A stretch of 64,000 bases of DNA from Notamacropus eugenii (GCF_028372415.1 NC_092879.1:71096412-71160411), one strand, 5' to 3'. Counted from the stretch's first letter, positions 33,420-45,635 are shown. A program made the numbers and translations. The notes: generated from the sequence alone by a model not told the origin.

Positions 33420-34500
33420 AAGTCATTTAAATCATTTAAAATGATTTAATAGGTTTGCTGAGGCAACGGGGCTGTTACTCTGAGAGGTAAAGCAGATGCT
33501 TGCAAAGTAGCCCATAATATTGCTAGGAAGTCCCAGATAACTTCCTGCTTATCTTGTTTATTTTCTGATATCAGATCCGATTTTTTACAGTATTGTCCAA
33601 AAGACTTCCCTTCAAATTGTAATGGGACGTTATCTGGTGGTTTGGAAATGGAAAACACCATCATTTGGATTCAAAGGAATCCGTAGAAGACATCCATTTG
33701 TGGGATGTAAAAAAATATTGTTGATTCTGTTTTTAAAAAGTACGAGGGGGGTTTTGTATTCATCAGGCTGTAGGGCTAAAGAAACTAAATGATTGGATAC
33801 ATTCCCGGTAACATGAAAATAGGTGTGGAATGCAGTGATATAAGTTGGAATTCATACTACAAACAATGGCTTCTCAGGATTCAAATTCATGTCAGAACTT
33901 GATATAAATTGGGATAATCTGAGACTATTTTTAGAAATGATGTTCTGTGTTATGAAATATTGCTAACTGGAAAGTTTCAAAAGGTAATCTATTTGATTTC
34001 CCCTATTGTTTGTAAAACATTCCATTTGGGGCTTCCAGCAAAATGAAGCTGTTTCACACTCAGAGGGTTTTGCGGCAAATACAAATTTGGTCTATGCATA
34101 TACCCATTTGTGATTCAGGATTTCTTTTTCAGTAAGGGTCTCTATGCTCTGTTATTTTCTCTCTTCTCGATAGGCTAACCCTAGGAACTACTTTAACCAT
34201 GAAGATGACCAATTCTGGATTATCCATGTTAACAATATGGAAAAAGTCGCTAACCTAATGCAGCATATTTCTATTTCAGCTTCAGAGTGCATTATAACAC
34301 CCCATCTCCTATTTTTTTTTTTTGCACCAACAGGTTTCCCTTGCTAAACACTTATTGCTTAAATATTAAGCTGAGCACTGAGAGTTACACTGGACAGCAG
34401 GGGGAAGACCAGACTGAGATGATGGATTTGATATGGCTAAACTTGGGAATGATTATATATCGCTTGGAGATTTATCTGTGTAAAGAGACGTACAATTTAG
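33420..34500. other. Unannotated stretch
   Basis: No repeat recognised. 'tttctctcttctcgatag' at about 34155-34173 is acceptor-like and is followed by a frame reading ANPRNYFNHEDDQFWIIHV..., but no donor is evident and a T16 run follows, so no exon is called. Confidence 0.35.
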
Positions 34501-34502
34501 TC

Positions 34503-34645
34503 ATTTGATAAACATTTATTGAATGTTTATTATATGGAAGGCTCTCTTCTCTTCTGTGTGCAAATAAAAAAAGATACTTCCTGCCCTCAAGGAACCTCTG
34601 ATCTTGTAGGGTTAATAAGATTGTACATAGCTGAATAGAGATGTG
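34503..34645 (-). mobile_element. L2 3' end, antisense
   Basis: 'tgataaacatttattgaatgtttattatatgg' and 'cttcctgccctcaaggaacctctgatcttgtagg' read as an antisense L2 terminus. Confidence 0.6.
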
Positions 34646-34889
34646 AGTAAGAGAAGTACGCAGCACTACGAGCTCATGTAATGACCTTGATGCCATTACC
34701 TCATTTATCAGCCCACCTGTTTAGAAGTCCTGTTCATCCGCATCACTTTTCTGTATGAGTTTACTGACACAAGAACTTGTTACTCTGTGGATGGGGGCAG
34801 AGAGACTGTGCCTTTTGAGATGTCCATGTTCAGGGACGAAGGAAAGAAGGAGGAAGACAGGGAAGGGAGGGAGGAAGGAAGGAAGGAAT

Positions 34890-34983
34890 TAAACGTTTAT
34901 TAACCGTCTACTCTGTGCCAGGCAGCATGCTAAGCACTTTACAGATCTAATCTTATTTGATAGAGAAGAGGGGGGGGGGGGTC
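34890..34983 (-). repeat. L2/MIR scrap followed by a G12 run
   Basis: 'aaacgtttattaaccgtctactctgtgccaggcagcatgctaagcac' is an L2 3' end in antisense. The run at about 34971-34982 is poly-G. Confidence 0.6.
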
Positions 34984-35069
34984 CAGGGTTAGAGGAGGCA
35001 ATTCCTTTAGTTGGATATCTTCTCCTGAATAAGACCCCTAAGTCAATCCCTCTGTCATGGAGGGGGCAG

Positions 35070-35480
35070 CTCTTAAGACAACTCTTTATATTCTGTGAAT
35101 TTTTTTGAATTTTGGGATCATGTCTGTATATTCTGAGATCCTAGTTCGCTGACAATGTGGTGATTTAAAGTTGGTTGAGTAGTGCAAATAGCAGTAAATC
35201 ATCTTCAGCCACATGTGTGATCCCACCCACATAATTGAAGCCTTTTCAGCAGAGATTATTTTATGAGAGAGGGGGAAGTTTAGGCCTTGAGCCTGCTGCT
35301 GTGGCCACGATGCTGTTAATTGGGCTGCCTGCTTGAGACCAAAAATGTATTTTGTATCCTTCTCTGCCATCAGACTTGAAAATTGAAGTAAAGATTTTTC
35401 ATTTCCACTTTTGATCTGTGCATCCTCTTTCTTCTCATGCAAATTATAATCTACAAGCTGTGATATAGCTTTCAGCATCT
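35070..35480. other. Repeat-free segment with an octamer motif and a long minus frame
   Basis: No repeat is recognisable, a 130-codon minus-strand frame (35086-35478) is open, and the plus strand holds a perfect octamer ATGCAAAT at 35437-35444 among AT-rich TF-like motifs. The predicted peptide (MLKAISQLVDYNLHEKKED...) has no domain I recognise. A conserved noncoding element is more likely than a gene. Confidence 0.25.
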
Positions 35481-35484
35481 ATGC

Positions 35485-36305
35485 TATAGTACATTTACCT
35501 AATAGGGATACCTGCTGACTTGATTATGTATGCTGGGTATGGAGAGGCTGAACATGTATGTATTCAACAAATCCCAACCTTCTAGGGCTCAGGGTGCTCA
35601 CCTTGGAGGATGCTGGACAAACAGAGGGAAATGACAGCTTTATGTAGTGGGTAGGAGGTTTATACATATTTTTTAAAAGTCTGAATGGTAAAGAAGGCTT
35701 TACTTAAATTCATAGATGATTACTCGATCTGGTGAGGCACTTAGGAATGTCTGAATGGCAAACTTTCTGACAAAATCTTGGGTTGGATGGAGCACAGGCC
35801 TGACTGTAGGTCAGTGCTTCTGGTCTTCTGGATCATCACATCTCTCTTGAACTTTCAAAGACTTAATTCCACTTGCATTGTTTTTTATGTAAATTAACTT
35901 TTCTTGATTTATTTTCTCAATCTAATATTGACCAGTTGCAGTCTGGCTGGGATCAAGGCTAGACTGGCTGACCCTTAGGATAAGGGGGGATGTATGCTCA
36001 TCAAAGCCTTCTCAATACTAGAAAATATAGTCATCCTTCTTTAGGCCAGGGTTCCATAGTAACAACATAGTCTGGGCTTTCACCACAAATCATTTCTATT
36101 TCTATCACTGATGACAAATTTTTGAGTTATGGAAAAAGCTCCTTTCCTCCCCCCTCCCCCCTCCCACTCTTCATTCCTGGATAATCTTTAATATACTGTA
36201 TTGTAAGTCAGTCCAGGGCAAGAAACCAGAAACCTTAGGGGCACAGCTGGTGTTTTCATTACTGCTGTTAATTAAAGGTAGAGGCTTCAGAAGTGAAAAC
36301 CAGAT
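35485..36305. other. Unannotated stretch
   Basis: No gene or repeat assigned. A C-rich tract 'cctcccccctcccccctccc' lies at about 36147-36168. Confidence 0.35.
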
Positions 36306-37497
36306 GTTCTCTTCCCAAATCTGGAACAAGATGGAGGACTAGACATTTTCTCCAGGTCCCACTAACTTTCAAGAAACCCCCAAAAGAGGAGTTATGAGCC
36401 CGAGGTATAGCAATTATGCCTCTAACAGCTTTATAAATTAACAGCCGAGAATGCTAATCCCTAATGTACTCACATGGTCACCCAGCATGGCACAGAACCT
36501 TTCCCACAAGCTTATGCTCTGGGAACCACTCAGCAATTTCCCTGCTGCTTCGGTGTCTGTTGGCACATGCCACTCCTGAACTTACCCAGCCTTCTGTTGC
36601 AACAAGCAGCTGACTTCAACTCTTTCTGGCCATATGTGAAGGAGGTAAAGGTATAGGCAGAGTGAATCACTTTCTACAAGGGGTAGTACTCAGCTCTGCC
36701 TGGAGTGGCCACTAGGTTAGGGAATCCCAAGGCAGCAGTGACTGTCCAGAATACCTCCTCCCCTCCAAGTCTGCAAATAGCGACAGATACTGACTCGTCC
36801 CAGTCAGGGAACTAAAGAATGGGGGGGAACTGGGGTTGCAACAGGCCTGAAGGAAAGGAGACTGGCATCCAGCAAAGCCTACTCCTAGACCCCCAGAATT
36901 TACCTGGGACTGAGACTGAGGTCAGTAAAAAGTGAATTCCTCAGCATGGGAAAAGTTTCTCCAAAGAAGTGAGAGAACAACAGATTGTGAATTCAAATAT
37001 ACTGAAGCAAAGGACAATATGAAAGAGAAGGAAAAAGGAATAATATTAAAGAATACAGGATCTCTGTACAATCAAAGCACATTGATTGAGCTGCAAGACA
37101 GCTTAACAACTTAAAAAAAAACTTAAAAATTGTAGACCTCCCAGAAGAACATGACAAGTAAAAAAATCTTGAGCCTCATAATGGAAGAAATAATGCAGGT
37201 AAACTTTTCAGAACTTCAGAACACAGAAAAAAAAGCACCAACAGAAATAGGCACTAGGTTGCCTATGGAAAAAAACCCAAAAAAACCAACACTATTCTTC
37301 AAATTCCAAGAAGTATAATGTTAAATTTCACAATTCCAATGACAAACAACAAGAAATAGTACAAGAAAATTGTCCAGAATGTCTAAATACAGAAAACAAA
37401 GCCTAATGGAAATTCTGTAATCTTCAAACTCCAAGACGCAAGTGATCAGGATAAAGACATTCAAATATAAAGGACAAGAAACCAAATACGATAGGAT

Positions 37498-37737
37498 TAT
37501 TTGGCAACCACCAGTGGCACAGTGGATAGAGCTCCAGGCCTACAGTCACAAAGACTTGAGTTCAATTCCAGCCTCAGACATTTACTAACTGTGTGACCCT
37601 GGGTAAATTGCTTCCCCCTGTGTGCCTCAGTTTCCTCATCTGTAAAATGAGCTGGAGAAGGAAATGGCAAACCCCTCCAGCATCTTGGCCAAGAAAACCC
37701 CAAATGGAGTTAGATACAACTGAACAATGACAAGGAA
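37498..37737 (+). repeat. Mar1-like SINE in L1
   Basis: 'cagtggcacagtggatagagctccaggcctacagtc', 'gtgtgaccctgggtaaattgcttccccctgtgtgcctcagtttcctcatctgtaaaatgagctgg' and 'ggccaagaaaaccccaaatggag' in sense. Confidence 0.9.
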
Positions 37738-37740
37738 CAG

Positions 37741-37995
37741 CTGGCTATAGCTAGTGTTTATATAGGTTTTTTAAGGTTTTTGCAAAGCACTTTGCAAATA
37801 TTATCTGATTTTATCCTTACAACAACCTTGACAGATAGATGCTTTATTATCTCCATTTTACGAATGAGGAAACCGAGGCACGTAGCAGTTAAGTTCCTTG
37901 CCCAGGGTCAGAGTGTCTAAAGGCTGGATTTGAACTCATCTTCCTAATTCCAGGTCCAGCCCTGTTTACACTGCGCCACCTAACGCCCTCAGCTA
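37741..37995 (-). repeat. Mon-1-like CORE-SINE in L1
   Basis: 'gtgtttatataggttttttaaggtttttgcaaagcactttgcaaatattatctgattttatcc', 'cattttacgaatgaggaaaccgaggca' and 'ctgcgccacctaacgccc' give a full antisense copy immediately after the sense SINE. Confidence 0.9.
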
Positions 37996-38254
37996 GAAAC
38001 TACAGAAAAGAATGGGATAATAAATTTCAAAAAGCAAAGGAGTCCAAGATGCAACCCAAAATGACATACCCTGTAAGCCCGACCCTAATCATTAATAAAA
38101 AAGATGGACATTCCATGTAAGAGAAACACTGGAAGCACTGCTACAAACAACCACCACCACCAGGCAGATGTGAACCAGAGAAATACAAGAAAGGTAAATA
38201 AATACACTACCAAGGAAAACACAAAAAATGAAATAAATCACTCTATCTCTAGAA

Positions 38255-38495
38255 ACTGTCGTTCAGTCCTTTTCAGTTGTGTCTGAATCTCCGTGACCCC
38301 ATTTAGGGTTTTCTTGGCAAAGACGCTGGAGTGGCTTGCCATTTCCTTCTCCAGCTTATTTTGCCGATGAGGAAACTGAGGCAAACACGATGAAGTGACT
38401 GGCCCAGGGTAAGTGTCTCAGGCTAGATTTGAACTCACGCCCTCCAGACTCGAGCCCTGGCATTCTGTCCACTGCAGCGCCACCTACCTGCCCTT
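38255..38495 (-). repeat. Mar1-like SINE in L1
   Basis: 'gttcagtccttttcagttgtgtctgaatctccgtgaccccatttagggttttcttggc', 'ccatttccttctccagcttattttgcc' and 'ccactgcagcgccacctacctgcc' run antisense. Confidence 0.9.
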
Positions 38496-40479
38496 CTCTT
38501 GCGGGGGTGGGGTGGGGTGGTAAAAAAACCAAACAAACCAGAAGGTGTTAAAAAAAACCTAGAAAAACACTTTTGGAATTAAAAAAAAAAATTTAAAGGG
38601 TCCATTAAGACATTTTAAAAAAAGTAGATAAAGGGATGAAGATGAAAGCAGAATGTTAAAAATAGAAGTGATGATGGAGAAGCAGGCTGGCCAGAAATAC
38701 CACAGACTAAACCCTGCAACGCCCTCTGCAGGTGAGTCACTGTATTTTGTTGGACAAAATTGCATGTTGGGGTGGGTGCATAAAATGTGAGAGGGGATGT
38801 GGAGGATAGAGAGGATGGTATCCTAATTAAATCCATGGTAAGAAACGAAGGAAAAATAACTTCTGTAGTTTCTTAGCAAGAAGAAGGGCTACAAGACAAT
38901 GACTGAGGTGACAAAAGGAGACATTTTAACAGGGAGTAAGGGAGAGCTGAGAGGGGGCGGGGATCCTACTAAACAGCTATCCCTTGGGGAAAGGGGTATA
39001 TTCTTTGGTGAGGGCTGGAGACCTTAGACTGGATTTAATCTGCAGGAATCTGTTACACAGGTAGACCACTTCTGATACTGTGGATGTGTTGTCCTCCATG
39101 GACCACAGCTCGCCTCGGGTGAGAGAAAATGCTCCTGGGGGTGACTGCTATCTATAATATAGACAGGAGACGAAACAACATAAAACGCAGGGAAATGATC
39201 ATAGGTAGGGCAAGGGGGAGAACTGGACTGAAATCTTGGGGACACAGAAAAATTTCTAGGCTGGGGAAATTCTTCTAGCCTCTTTACTTCCCCTGGGAAC
39301 TGAGACTTCTAAGAGTGAGATACAGCAGAAAAAAGGGGAAGAGGGCATGATTTATAAGATAATAATAGAAATTGCTTAGAAAGGGGGGAATAAATAAGTA
39401 TAAAAACTACAGACCAAAGAATAAAATTGTGATAATAGACAGATAGAGAAGAGAATTAATGAAGATAATAAGGCAAAGAAATCATTTTTAGGAAAAGGCA
39501 CAGGAAACAAACCAAAAAAACCCTAACAAATAAAAAAACTGGGAGAGGAGGAGGTATTTTGAATTAACCATTTAACTAAGAGAGAAAAGAGGGAGAGAAC
39601 ACATCCCAAAATGTAGACTTATTAAATGAAATCCTAAGTAAATGGGTCGAAGAAAAATCCTAGTCATAATTAAAAATCGTAACAACATTTCTAGGATATA
39701 GCTAAAGAAATCCTCAGGGGAAAATTACATCCCTAAAAATATATGAACAAATTAGAAAAAGAGAAAATTAATCAATGTGCATTTTTTTAAAGTTGGAAAA
39801 TCAACAAACCCCAAATAAGCACAGGAGATATTGAAAATGAAAGAAGAAGTTGATAAATCAGAAACCAATAAAGAATAGAAAAGCTATAAAACTAAAAGCT
39901 GGTTCTTTGAAAAAACAGACAAAGTCATAACCAATGTGAGTATAAAAAAAGGAGAGGGGACAGAAAATCAAATTGGTAAAATTGCACATGAACAGGGTGA
40001 AATAATAAAAAACTGAACACATGAAAAGAATTATCAGAATCTACTATGCTAAGTTATATACTAAGAAAACTGGGAACACAAAAGAAAAATTACATTCAAA
40101 AATATAAACTGTCCAAGCTAACGACACTAAATAGAGATCTTAAATAGTCAAATATCAGAAAAGTAAACAGAGCTAGCTATAAATGAACTACCAAATTAAA
40201 GAAACCGAACAAACCTCTGGGTCCTGACATACTCAATGGAGAATTTTTTTCAAATCTGCCAAAGGTATCTGAGAACTGAATTCAGATTTGGGGACCATAG
40301 GTTGGGATGTAGGAAAGATAGACTGTTGGACAGGGATGGAGTACATTTAAGAAGAATGGGTAAGCATACATTTGCCTGGGTTCATGAATCTGACTTGGCT
40401 ATTTTATTTGTTTGGGGAAATTTCTGGTAAGGAAATGTCCTCTCCCAGTGAAGTGTGGCATCTTCTCTGTATTATATAG

Positions 40480-40600
40480 TCTTAGCTGCCTTGGGGCACT
40501 TGTTCAGACTCACACAACCAGTACATATCAGAGGCAAGACATGAACCTGCCTCTTCCAGACTTCAAGGTGGTATCTCTAGCCACTAGTCCATCCTACCCT
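40480..40600 (-). repeat. SINE fragment
   Basis: 'cactcacacaaccagtacatatcagaggcaagacatgaacctgcctcttccagacttcaaggtgg' follows the antisense MIR/CORE order from its 'gtcacacagctagt' block to the 'cttcctgactcc' block, diverged. Confidence 0.5.
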
Positions 40601-40814
40601 TTTTGTTGTGGCTGGTTTGTTTTTTTGTTTGTTTGGTTTTTTGTTTTGTTTTGTTTTTTTTTTACAAAAGCTTGTGCGAATATAATTAAGAAGGATTTAA
40701 ATTGGAAATGGAAGAGGGAAATATAGAGGCAAAATTCCCACATATATAGCCACCAAGCTAGATACCACAGGCACACTTGAAAAAAGGTATCAGTGGAGAG
40801 GACCAATAATTAAA

Positions 40815-41110
40815 AATAACATTAGCTAGCATTTATATCGCGATTTAAGATTTGCAAAGGGCTTCACAAGGATCTCATCTGATCCCCACAACTATTAGTA
40901 TCTCCATTTGAAGGATGAGGAAACTGAGGCAACCACAACTCTGGGAGGTAGGTGTTATTATGATCCCCATTTTACTCTTGGGGAAATTAATGCATACAGA
41001 GAGAGGTTAAGTGACTTGCTCAGTCACTGGACTCATAAGTATCTGAGGTCTGATCGGACCTCAGTTCTTGCTGACTCCAGGGCTAGCACTGCACCACCCA
41101 ACTGCTTCAC
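40815..41110 (-). repeat. Mon-1-like CORE-SINE with internal duplication
   Basis: 'gctagcatttatatcgcgatttaagatttgcaaagggcttcacaagg', 'ggatgaggaaactgaggcaac', then a second 'gggaggtaggtgttattatgatccccattttac' block and 'ctagcactgcaccacccaactgctt'. The block order is rearranged: the 'gaaactgaggca' unit precedes 'gggaggtaggtg'. This suggests overlap of two copies. Confidence 0.7.
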
Positions 41111-41670
41111 AAAAGACAGTAGGCAAAAAGAGAGGCAGGAATAACTCATAGCCTCAGGTGGTCAGAAAATGAGGAATAATCAAGGTGAACTAGAGATTGG
41201 GGGGGGGGGGGTAAACTGACCATGCAGCTAGCTATTGTTAGAAGTCAGTGGGATGGGACTTCTTCCATACTGCGATGGTTTTCTGATATTGTGATGTGGA
41301 TAAGGAATTCGGTACCAGAGCAAAGTACAATCCCGCCCCCCACCCCCATGCTATTGCCATAATATGCTGTAGCCCATGTACACCCATTTTGAGTCCCCAG
41401 AGTCTTGATTCCTTCTGCTCAGGTGATTCTTGGTGCGGAAAAGATGAGGTTTTGTGTCAGGATCAGATACTCTGATGTCTCATCATGGTATATGGTTGAA
41501 CTTGGAGTTTCTAAAGCCATGCAACAGAATGCAAACTCTGGAAAGATTGACTTTGAGTATGGTCGCAGTAACAGACTTTATCTGCTGCCCAAGGACCACC
41601 CTAGCTGAGAGGAGAGAAGCTCATAACCCTGAGTTTGGTTGCTAGGTGATGAATTTTTTGACAATACAAG
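41110..41670. other. Unannotated stretch
   Basis: A G13 run at about 41199-41211 and a C-rich tract at about 41332-41347 are simple sequence. The overlapping frames at 41405-41645 have no recognised domain. Confidence 0.35.
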
Positions 41671-41677
41671 TCATTTG

Positions 41678-41760
41678 CATATATATATGTATTTGTATAT
41701 ATACATATACACGTGTGTATAAATACGTGTATATACATAATACATAAATTTCATATTTAT
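41678..41760. repeat. TA/TG-rich simple repeat
   Basis: Alternating purine-pyrimidine 'atatatatatgtatttgtatatatacatatacacgtgtg' with potential to form cruciform or Z-type DNA. Confidence 0.7.
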
Positions 41761-41899
41761 GTATTGGACTTTTATGTTCATAAAACATTTATATATCTTA
41801 TTGCACCCCATGTCCCCAACTGCCTTGGTCTCATTTTTAGAAGGAGCTCTGTTCCCAATATATTTATTAATCAAGGTATTGCTATATAGCATATTTGGA

Positions 41900-42270
41900 C
41901 CATGTCTATAGTAGATAAATAAGTGTTGTTTGGAAAGACCTAATGTTTTCCCAAAGGTTTAGTGAGAATGTAATTTTTTTATAATGAAAGTGTTTGCAAC
42001 ATCCTAATAACCAAAATATTTTTTGCAAACATTTCCGCCAAACAGAACTTTTGGATTGGAAGTAATGTTTGGGAAATTTTTATAGATATTTTTGGTGCTA
42101 TAAAAAAAAAAATAAACGTTTGTTTTGGCTGCAACAGCTGAAAAAAAACCCCAAAAACCTGTTACATTTGGCAAACACTACCAGTGAAAGAAATCAAATG
42201 TTTATTTGCTAAAGCAAATGTTTAGTGAGAAAGCTTTATGCAGAAACAGCATATATATTCAGCTACCATC
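41900..42270. promoter_or_regulatory. AT-rich cluster of forkhead/NFI-like motifs (tentative)
   Basis: Within about 350 bases there are repeated TGTTTR-like words ('gttgtttgg', 'gtttgcaac', 'aatgtttgg', 'caaatgtttatttgc', 'caaatgttta') and TTTGGC/GCCAAA-type half sites ('tccgccaaacag', 'tttggcaaacac', 'ttttggctgc'). The word CAAATGTTTA appears twice within 25 bases at about 42196-42222. No repeat family is recognised. Enhancer function is inferred only from motif density. Confidence 0.25.
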
Positions 42271-42579
42271 AGTCCTGAATTTTCTGAGATGGTCCCCATT
42301 TCAGGGAAGTAAAGCATACTCTTAATAATGTTTTAGAAATGTAATATCCTTTGTCAGATCCTATCTCCTGATTTTTGTTTTGGAAAATATGCTCATAATA
42401 TCTACTTATTGCTTTCTTTGGACCATCCGCAACACACTTTGTCATATGGTAAGGTGATAACTGCGTGTTTTTATTTGTAATATAATTTTGAAAACAGAAT
42501 AGCTTGATGCAGAAGCTTTAAAAAGTTTTTAAAAATTTTAAAGCTACAAGTGGGATTATATGCATGCTATATGCTCTAA

Positions 42580-42768
42580 AGAAGCTGCAGATCGTAGATT
42601 TGAAGCTTGAAGGAATCTTTGAGCCTGTCTTTATTTTACAGAGGAAGCACTGAGGCCCAGAGAGGTGATTTGCTGAAAATCATACAGGTAATAAGAAATA
42701 ATGGAGCCAGCATTCCCACCCACATCTCATCCTCTGACTCTTTCCAATGCACTGGGCTGCTCTGTGAG
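42580..42768 (-). repeat. CORE-SINE (THER type)
   Basis: 'gatcgtagatttgaagcttgaaggaatctttgagcctg', 'cactgaggcccagagaggtgatttgctgaaaatcatacagg' and 'gactctttccaatgcactgggctgctc' are antisense. Confidence 0.75.
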
Positions 42769-42769
42769 T

Positions 42770-43850
42770 GCTCAATTTTGTCCTAAAATAAGCTGCATCT
42801 TCCCCTCCCCCTCTCCCAATCTGGCTCATGTAAAACTTGAGTATGGCCCATGATTGTTACAATGTATATTTGTAGTTTGTGTCTATGTATCTTTTTTCCT
42901 CTCAGAGAGACCTTTTTTTTTTTCCAGAGTAGAGCTTACATTTCAATGAATATGGTCACAACTCCTTGGATTACATATGATGAAAGTAGTGAAGGTGAAA
43001 TTTAGTGTAATTTGTATTAATTCATCCTAGATCTGTACAAGGAAAGGCAAATAATGATCTATTATCTTCTCTCTTTAAAAAGCTCTGATTGGTTTGCTGA
43101 TTTTCCTTGGTTGGGGGAGTCCTTCCATCCTTGGGACATCATGTAGTATCTCTGTACTATACATTTAGAATCTTATGTGGCTTGAGATGGAAGAGGGCCA
43201 TTTTCTGGTCACAGAAATTGCCGACGATTGTGGAAATTCTGAGTAACTAGATGCATTTTCTAACAATAATGTTGGAGTCTGTCAATGAATCATACGCTTA
43301 GACAAGTGGGTTCAGATTATTTTCTGAAAAAAACTGCTTATTGGGTTTTAAAGCATAGGCCAAGAATGACTTGATTGAAACAGTCAGATTGGGCTTGCTC
43401 TACCGGTAGGTAAGTGGAAAAATGTGAAAGTGTATAGCAAAGAAACTTCTAAATCACTAAAACATTTTGTCTTGGCAAATAACCTTGGTGTGCACCTTTG
43501 AGACCATGCCATATTAGGGTGGGCTGAAGGAACTAGAGAGGCCATAGGGGAAGGGGAAGGGTGCTGGGTAGAGATAGCAGTATTTCTTCAAGCATTTGAA
43601 AAGCCATCTCACATGGAAGAAGGATTAGGCTTGTTCTTCTGGGCCCTGAAGGGAAGACCTTGGAGTAATTGTGTGTGTATGTGTGCTGGGGTGTTTCCAG
43701 ACAGCATAACTGGGCTCCTTGACCTATTAGTTAAAGCTATCCCAAAATGGAATGGCCTACCAGTCTGGGAGGTTTGGAGTTTGCCCTCGCTGAGGGGGAT
43801 AGGAGAGGGGTTACAAAGCAAAGACCAGGTGTCTTCTTGTCCAGTATAGT
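42770..43850. other. Unannotated stretch
   Basis: No gene or repeat recognised. The opposed frames at 43609-43849 overlap on both strands and lack domains. Confidence 0.35.
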
Positions 43851-43854
43851 GTAG

Positions 43855-44062
43855 AACATGGGTTCTTAACCCTGGGTCTACTAAGGGTCCTTTGGATAGA
43901 TTTCAAGAGGGTCTGTGAACTTGGATGGAGAAAATTATCTTTATTTCACTAATTTCCAACTGATCAAATAATTCCTTCAGTTACTTACAGACATAATTCT
44001 GGCTTTGCCAGATTGCCAAGGGGGTCCAGGACACAAAAAGGGCAAAGAACCCTTGCTTTAGA
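43855..44062 (+). repeat. Unclassified ~200-bp element, copy C
   Basis: Left end 'catgggttcttaaccctgggtct', right end 'ggtccaggacacaaaaagggcaaagaacccttgc'. The two ends are inverted relatives (gggttctt / aagaaccc), suggesting a terminal-inverted-repeat DNA element. Confidence 0.6.
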
Positions 44063-44064
44063 AG

Positions 44065-44495
44065 GAATCCTGAGTCTGAGCTGAACTCAGAAGCCTCTGA
44101 GATCCCTTCCAGAGCTGTGATCCTGTGATAGGATATTTTCCATTATTTGAAATTTTCCCCAACTCCACCTGGAGAGACTGTGTTGGTTGCTCTAGAAATT
44201 GATTCTTGTCTGTTTCCTCAAGCGGATTATAGCAAATACACAGAGTAACAGGAGAAGACAGACAAAACATAGTGTCCCCCCCCCCCCATCTCCACCTCCC
44301 CCCGAGTGTCAGAGAAAGAAGAGTCATTAGAAATTATCTAGTCTGAACCCCACTATTTGAGAGAGAAGGAAAATGGGATGGAGAGGTGAAGAACCTTACT
44401 CATGGTCACACAGCACAGAGCTGAGATGGGGCAAGAACCCAGATCTCCTGACCCCAAGTCCTGGGCTCCTTCCACTAAACCACATTTAGACAAAT
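44065..44495. repeat. CORE-SINE tail and antisense CORE-SINE
   Basis: 44065-44130 ('gcctctgagatcccttccagagctgtgatcctgtgat') is a sense THER tail. 44310-44490 ('aattatctagtctgaacccc', 'catggtcacacagcacagagctgag', 'cctgggctccttccactaaaccac') is an antisense copy. A C-run at about 44276-44288 lies between them. Confidence 0.65.
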
Positions 44496-44499
44496 TGAA

Positions 44500-45635
44500 G
44501 ATATTAGGCCAGTGGGGCATGTATGTGAGCTCAGCTGGTGAACAGATGCAAATAGACTGAATTTTTTTTTTTTAAATTTAATACTTAGAAGCACATTCTC
44601 TCAAATGGAAAATCAAAGCCATATAACAATGTATTTTTGAACTACGATGCCTAAAATCAAATACAATACTTATTTATTTATTGAATTTATAAAATATATA
44701 ATTTGGAGTTAGCTTAGATGCTGTGAACACTTTCATATTTAAACAATAAAAAGAAAGATCTATAGCTTATGGTCAGAATTCTTAAAATGTAACTAGCATA
44801 ACTATTTATAATTCTCCCCTGTCTTAAAAATAATGGGGGGGGGGCATTTTCACAGGTGTGCAGTTTCTACTGCTGGTAATAAAAAAAAAATATAAAACTA
44901 CCATCCCTCTCAAACCCAGCTGCTCATTTGTAAGCTATCTTAACCAGAAACACAAATTTTCTTTCTGCTGCAATTCTCAGAATAATTTTGAGTATGGGAA
45001 TTCCACACTGGTGGTGCACATGGTGAACAGATTTTAATCTGTTGCTTGTTTCAAAAATTACTCAGACTTTAGGGATTGTGGGTGTAGTAAAGTATGGTCC
45101 CACTGTTGGCATAGTGGAGAAATAATCTGGAGAGCCACATTTCTCATGGATGCTAATTATTACAGCTGTTGTTAAAAGGGCAAGGTGGAGCAAAAGAATA
45201 CTTTATCATTGGAGTTTGGGTGGACAGTCTCTAGTCATTTGGTTTTTCATTAAGCCGAAGCCAGGTATTCAGCTTTTTGGACACATTTTTTCTAGCTTTC
45301 AATTTTTCCTGAACTCAAGTTTTTTTTTTTCTCTTAATGTGAGAACATTAGATATTCTTATCTATTATAAAGCCTTTAACACTAAAAAAACCAACAACAC
45401 CATTTAAACCAATTTTTCACCATGACATCTATTTGAAGAAGAGTAGTAAAGAGACAAAGTTTAAAATCTTATCAGTTTCTATAAAATAAATAGCAAATTT
45501 GGACAAAAACTCTACAGCAGCATTTAACCATTTATATCCCTGAAACACTTTTGCAAGCTTAAAGGTATCTCTATCTATTGGTGGTTTTCTACGTCTAAGT
45601 CAATAGGAAAAAGATCTGTGATATCGTCGGTTTGG
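44500..45635. other. AT-rich, unannotated
   Basis: AT-rich DNA with no recognised repeat and several A or T runs (T12 at about 45319-45330). The T12 is on the side where a poly-A tail of a minus-strand retrocopy would fall, but it lies about 1 kb beyond the SERTA frame and no matching flank was found. Confidence 0.35.

Larger units (their letters stand above)
36310..40255 (+). mobile_element. Old L1 LINE with three nested SINEs
   Basis: The 5' marker 'aacaagatggaggactagac' begins it. 36930-37490 and 37995-38130 resemble ORF1-region DNA ('gaacttcagaacacag', 'gatgcaacccaaaatgacataccctg', 'aaaagatggacattcc'). 39850-40250 carries ORF2 sequence between the endonuclease and the RT ('aaaagctggttctttgaaaaaacag', 'gaacagggtgaaataataa', 'gggtcctgacatactcaatgg'). 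It ends abruptly in ORF2 with no 3' UTR, so the 3' part was lost. The part at 38500-39450 is A-rich and not independently identified. Frames are destroyed. Confidence 0.6.

Noticed and set aside
34175..34333. Exon-like frame ANPRNYFNHEDDQFWIIHV after a good acceptor
   Set aside because: No usable donor follows, a T16 run lies within the would-be exon, and I recognise no protein.
38728..38738. CAG|GTGAGT donor as evidence of an exon
   Set aside because: It lies inside the old L1 between nested SINEs, and no matching acceptor is visible.
40815..41110. Possible CRISPR-like or satellite direct repeats
   Set aside because: The repeated blocks are 'gaaactgaggca' and 'gggaggtaggtg' parts of overlapping CORE-SINE copies, not a spaced array.
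45319..45330. T12 run as the poly-A tail of a SERTA retrocopy
   Set aside because: It is in the right direction, but no AATAAA signal at a sensible distance and no matching flanking duplication on the other side of the island were found.
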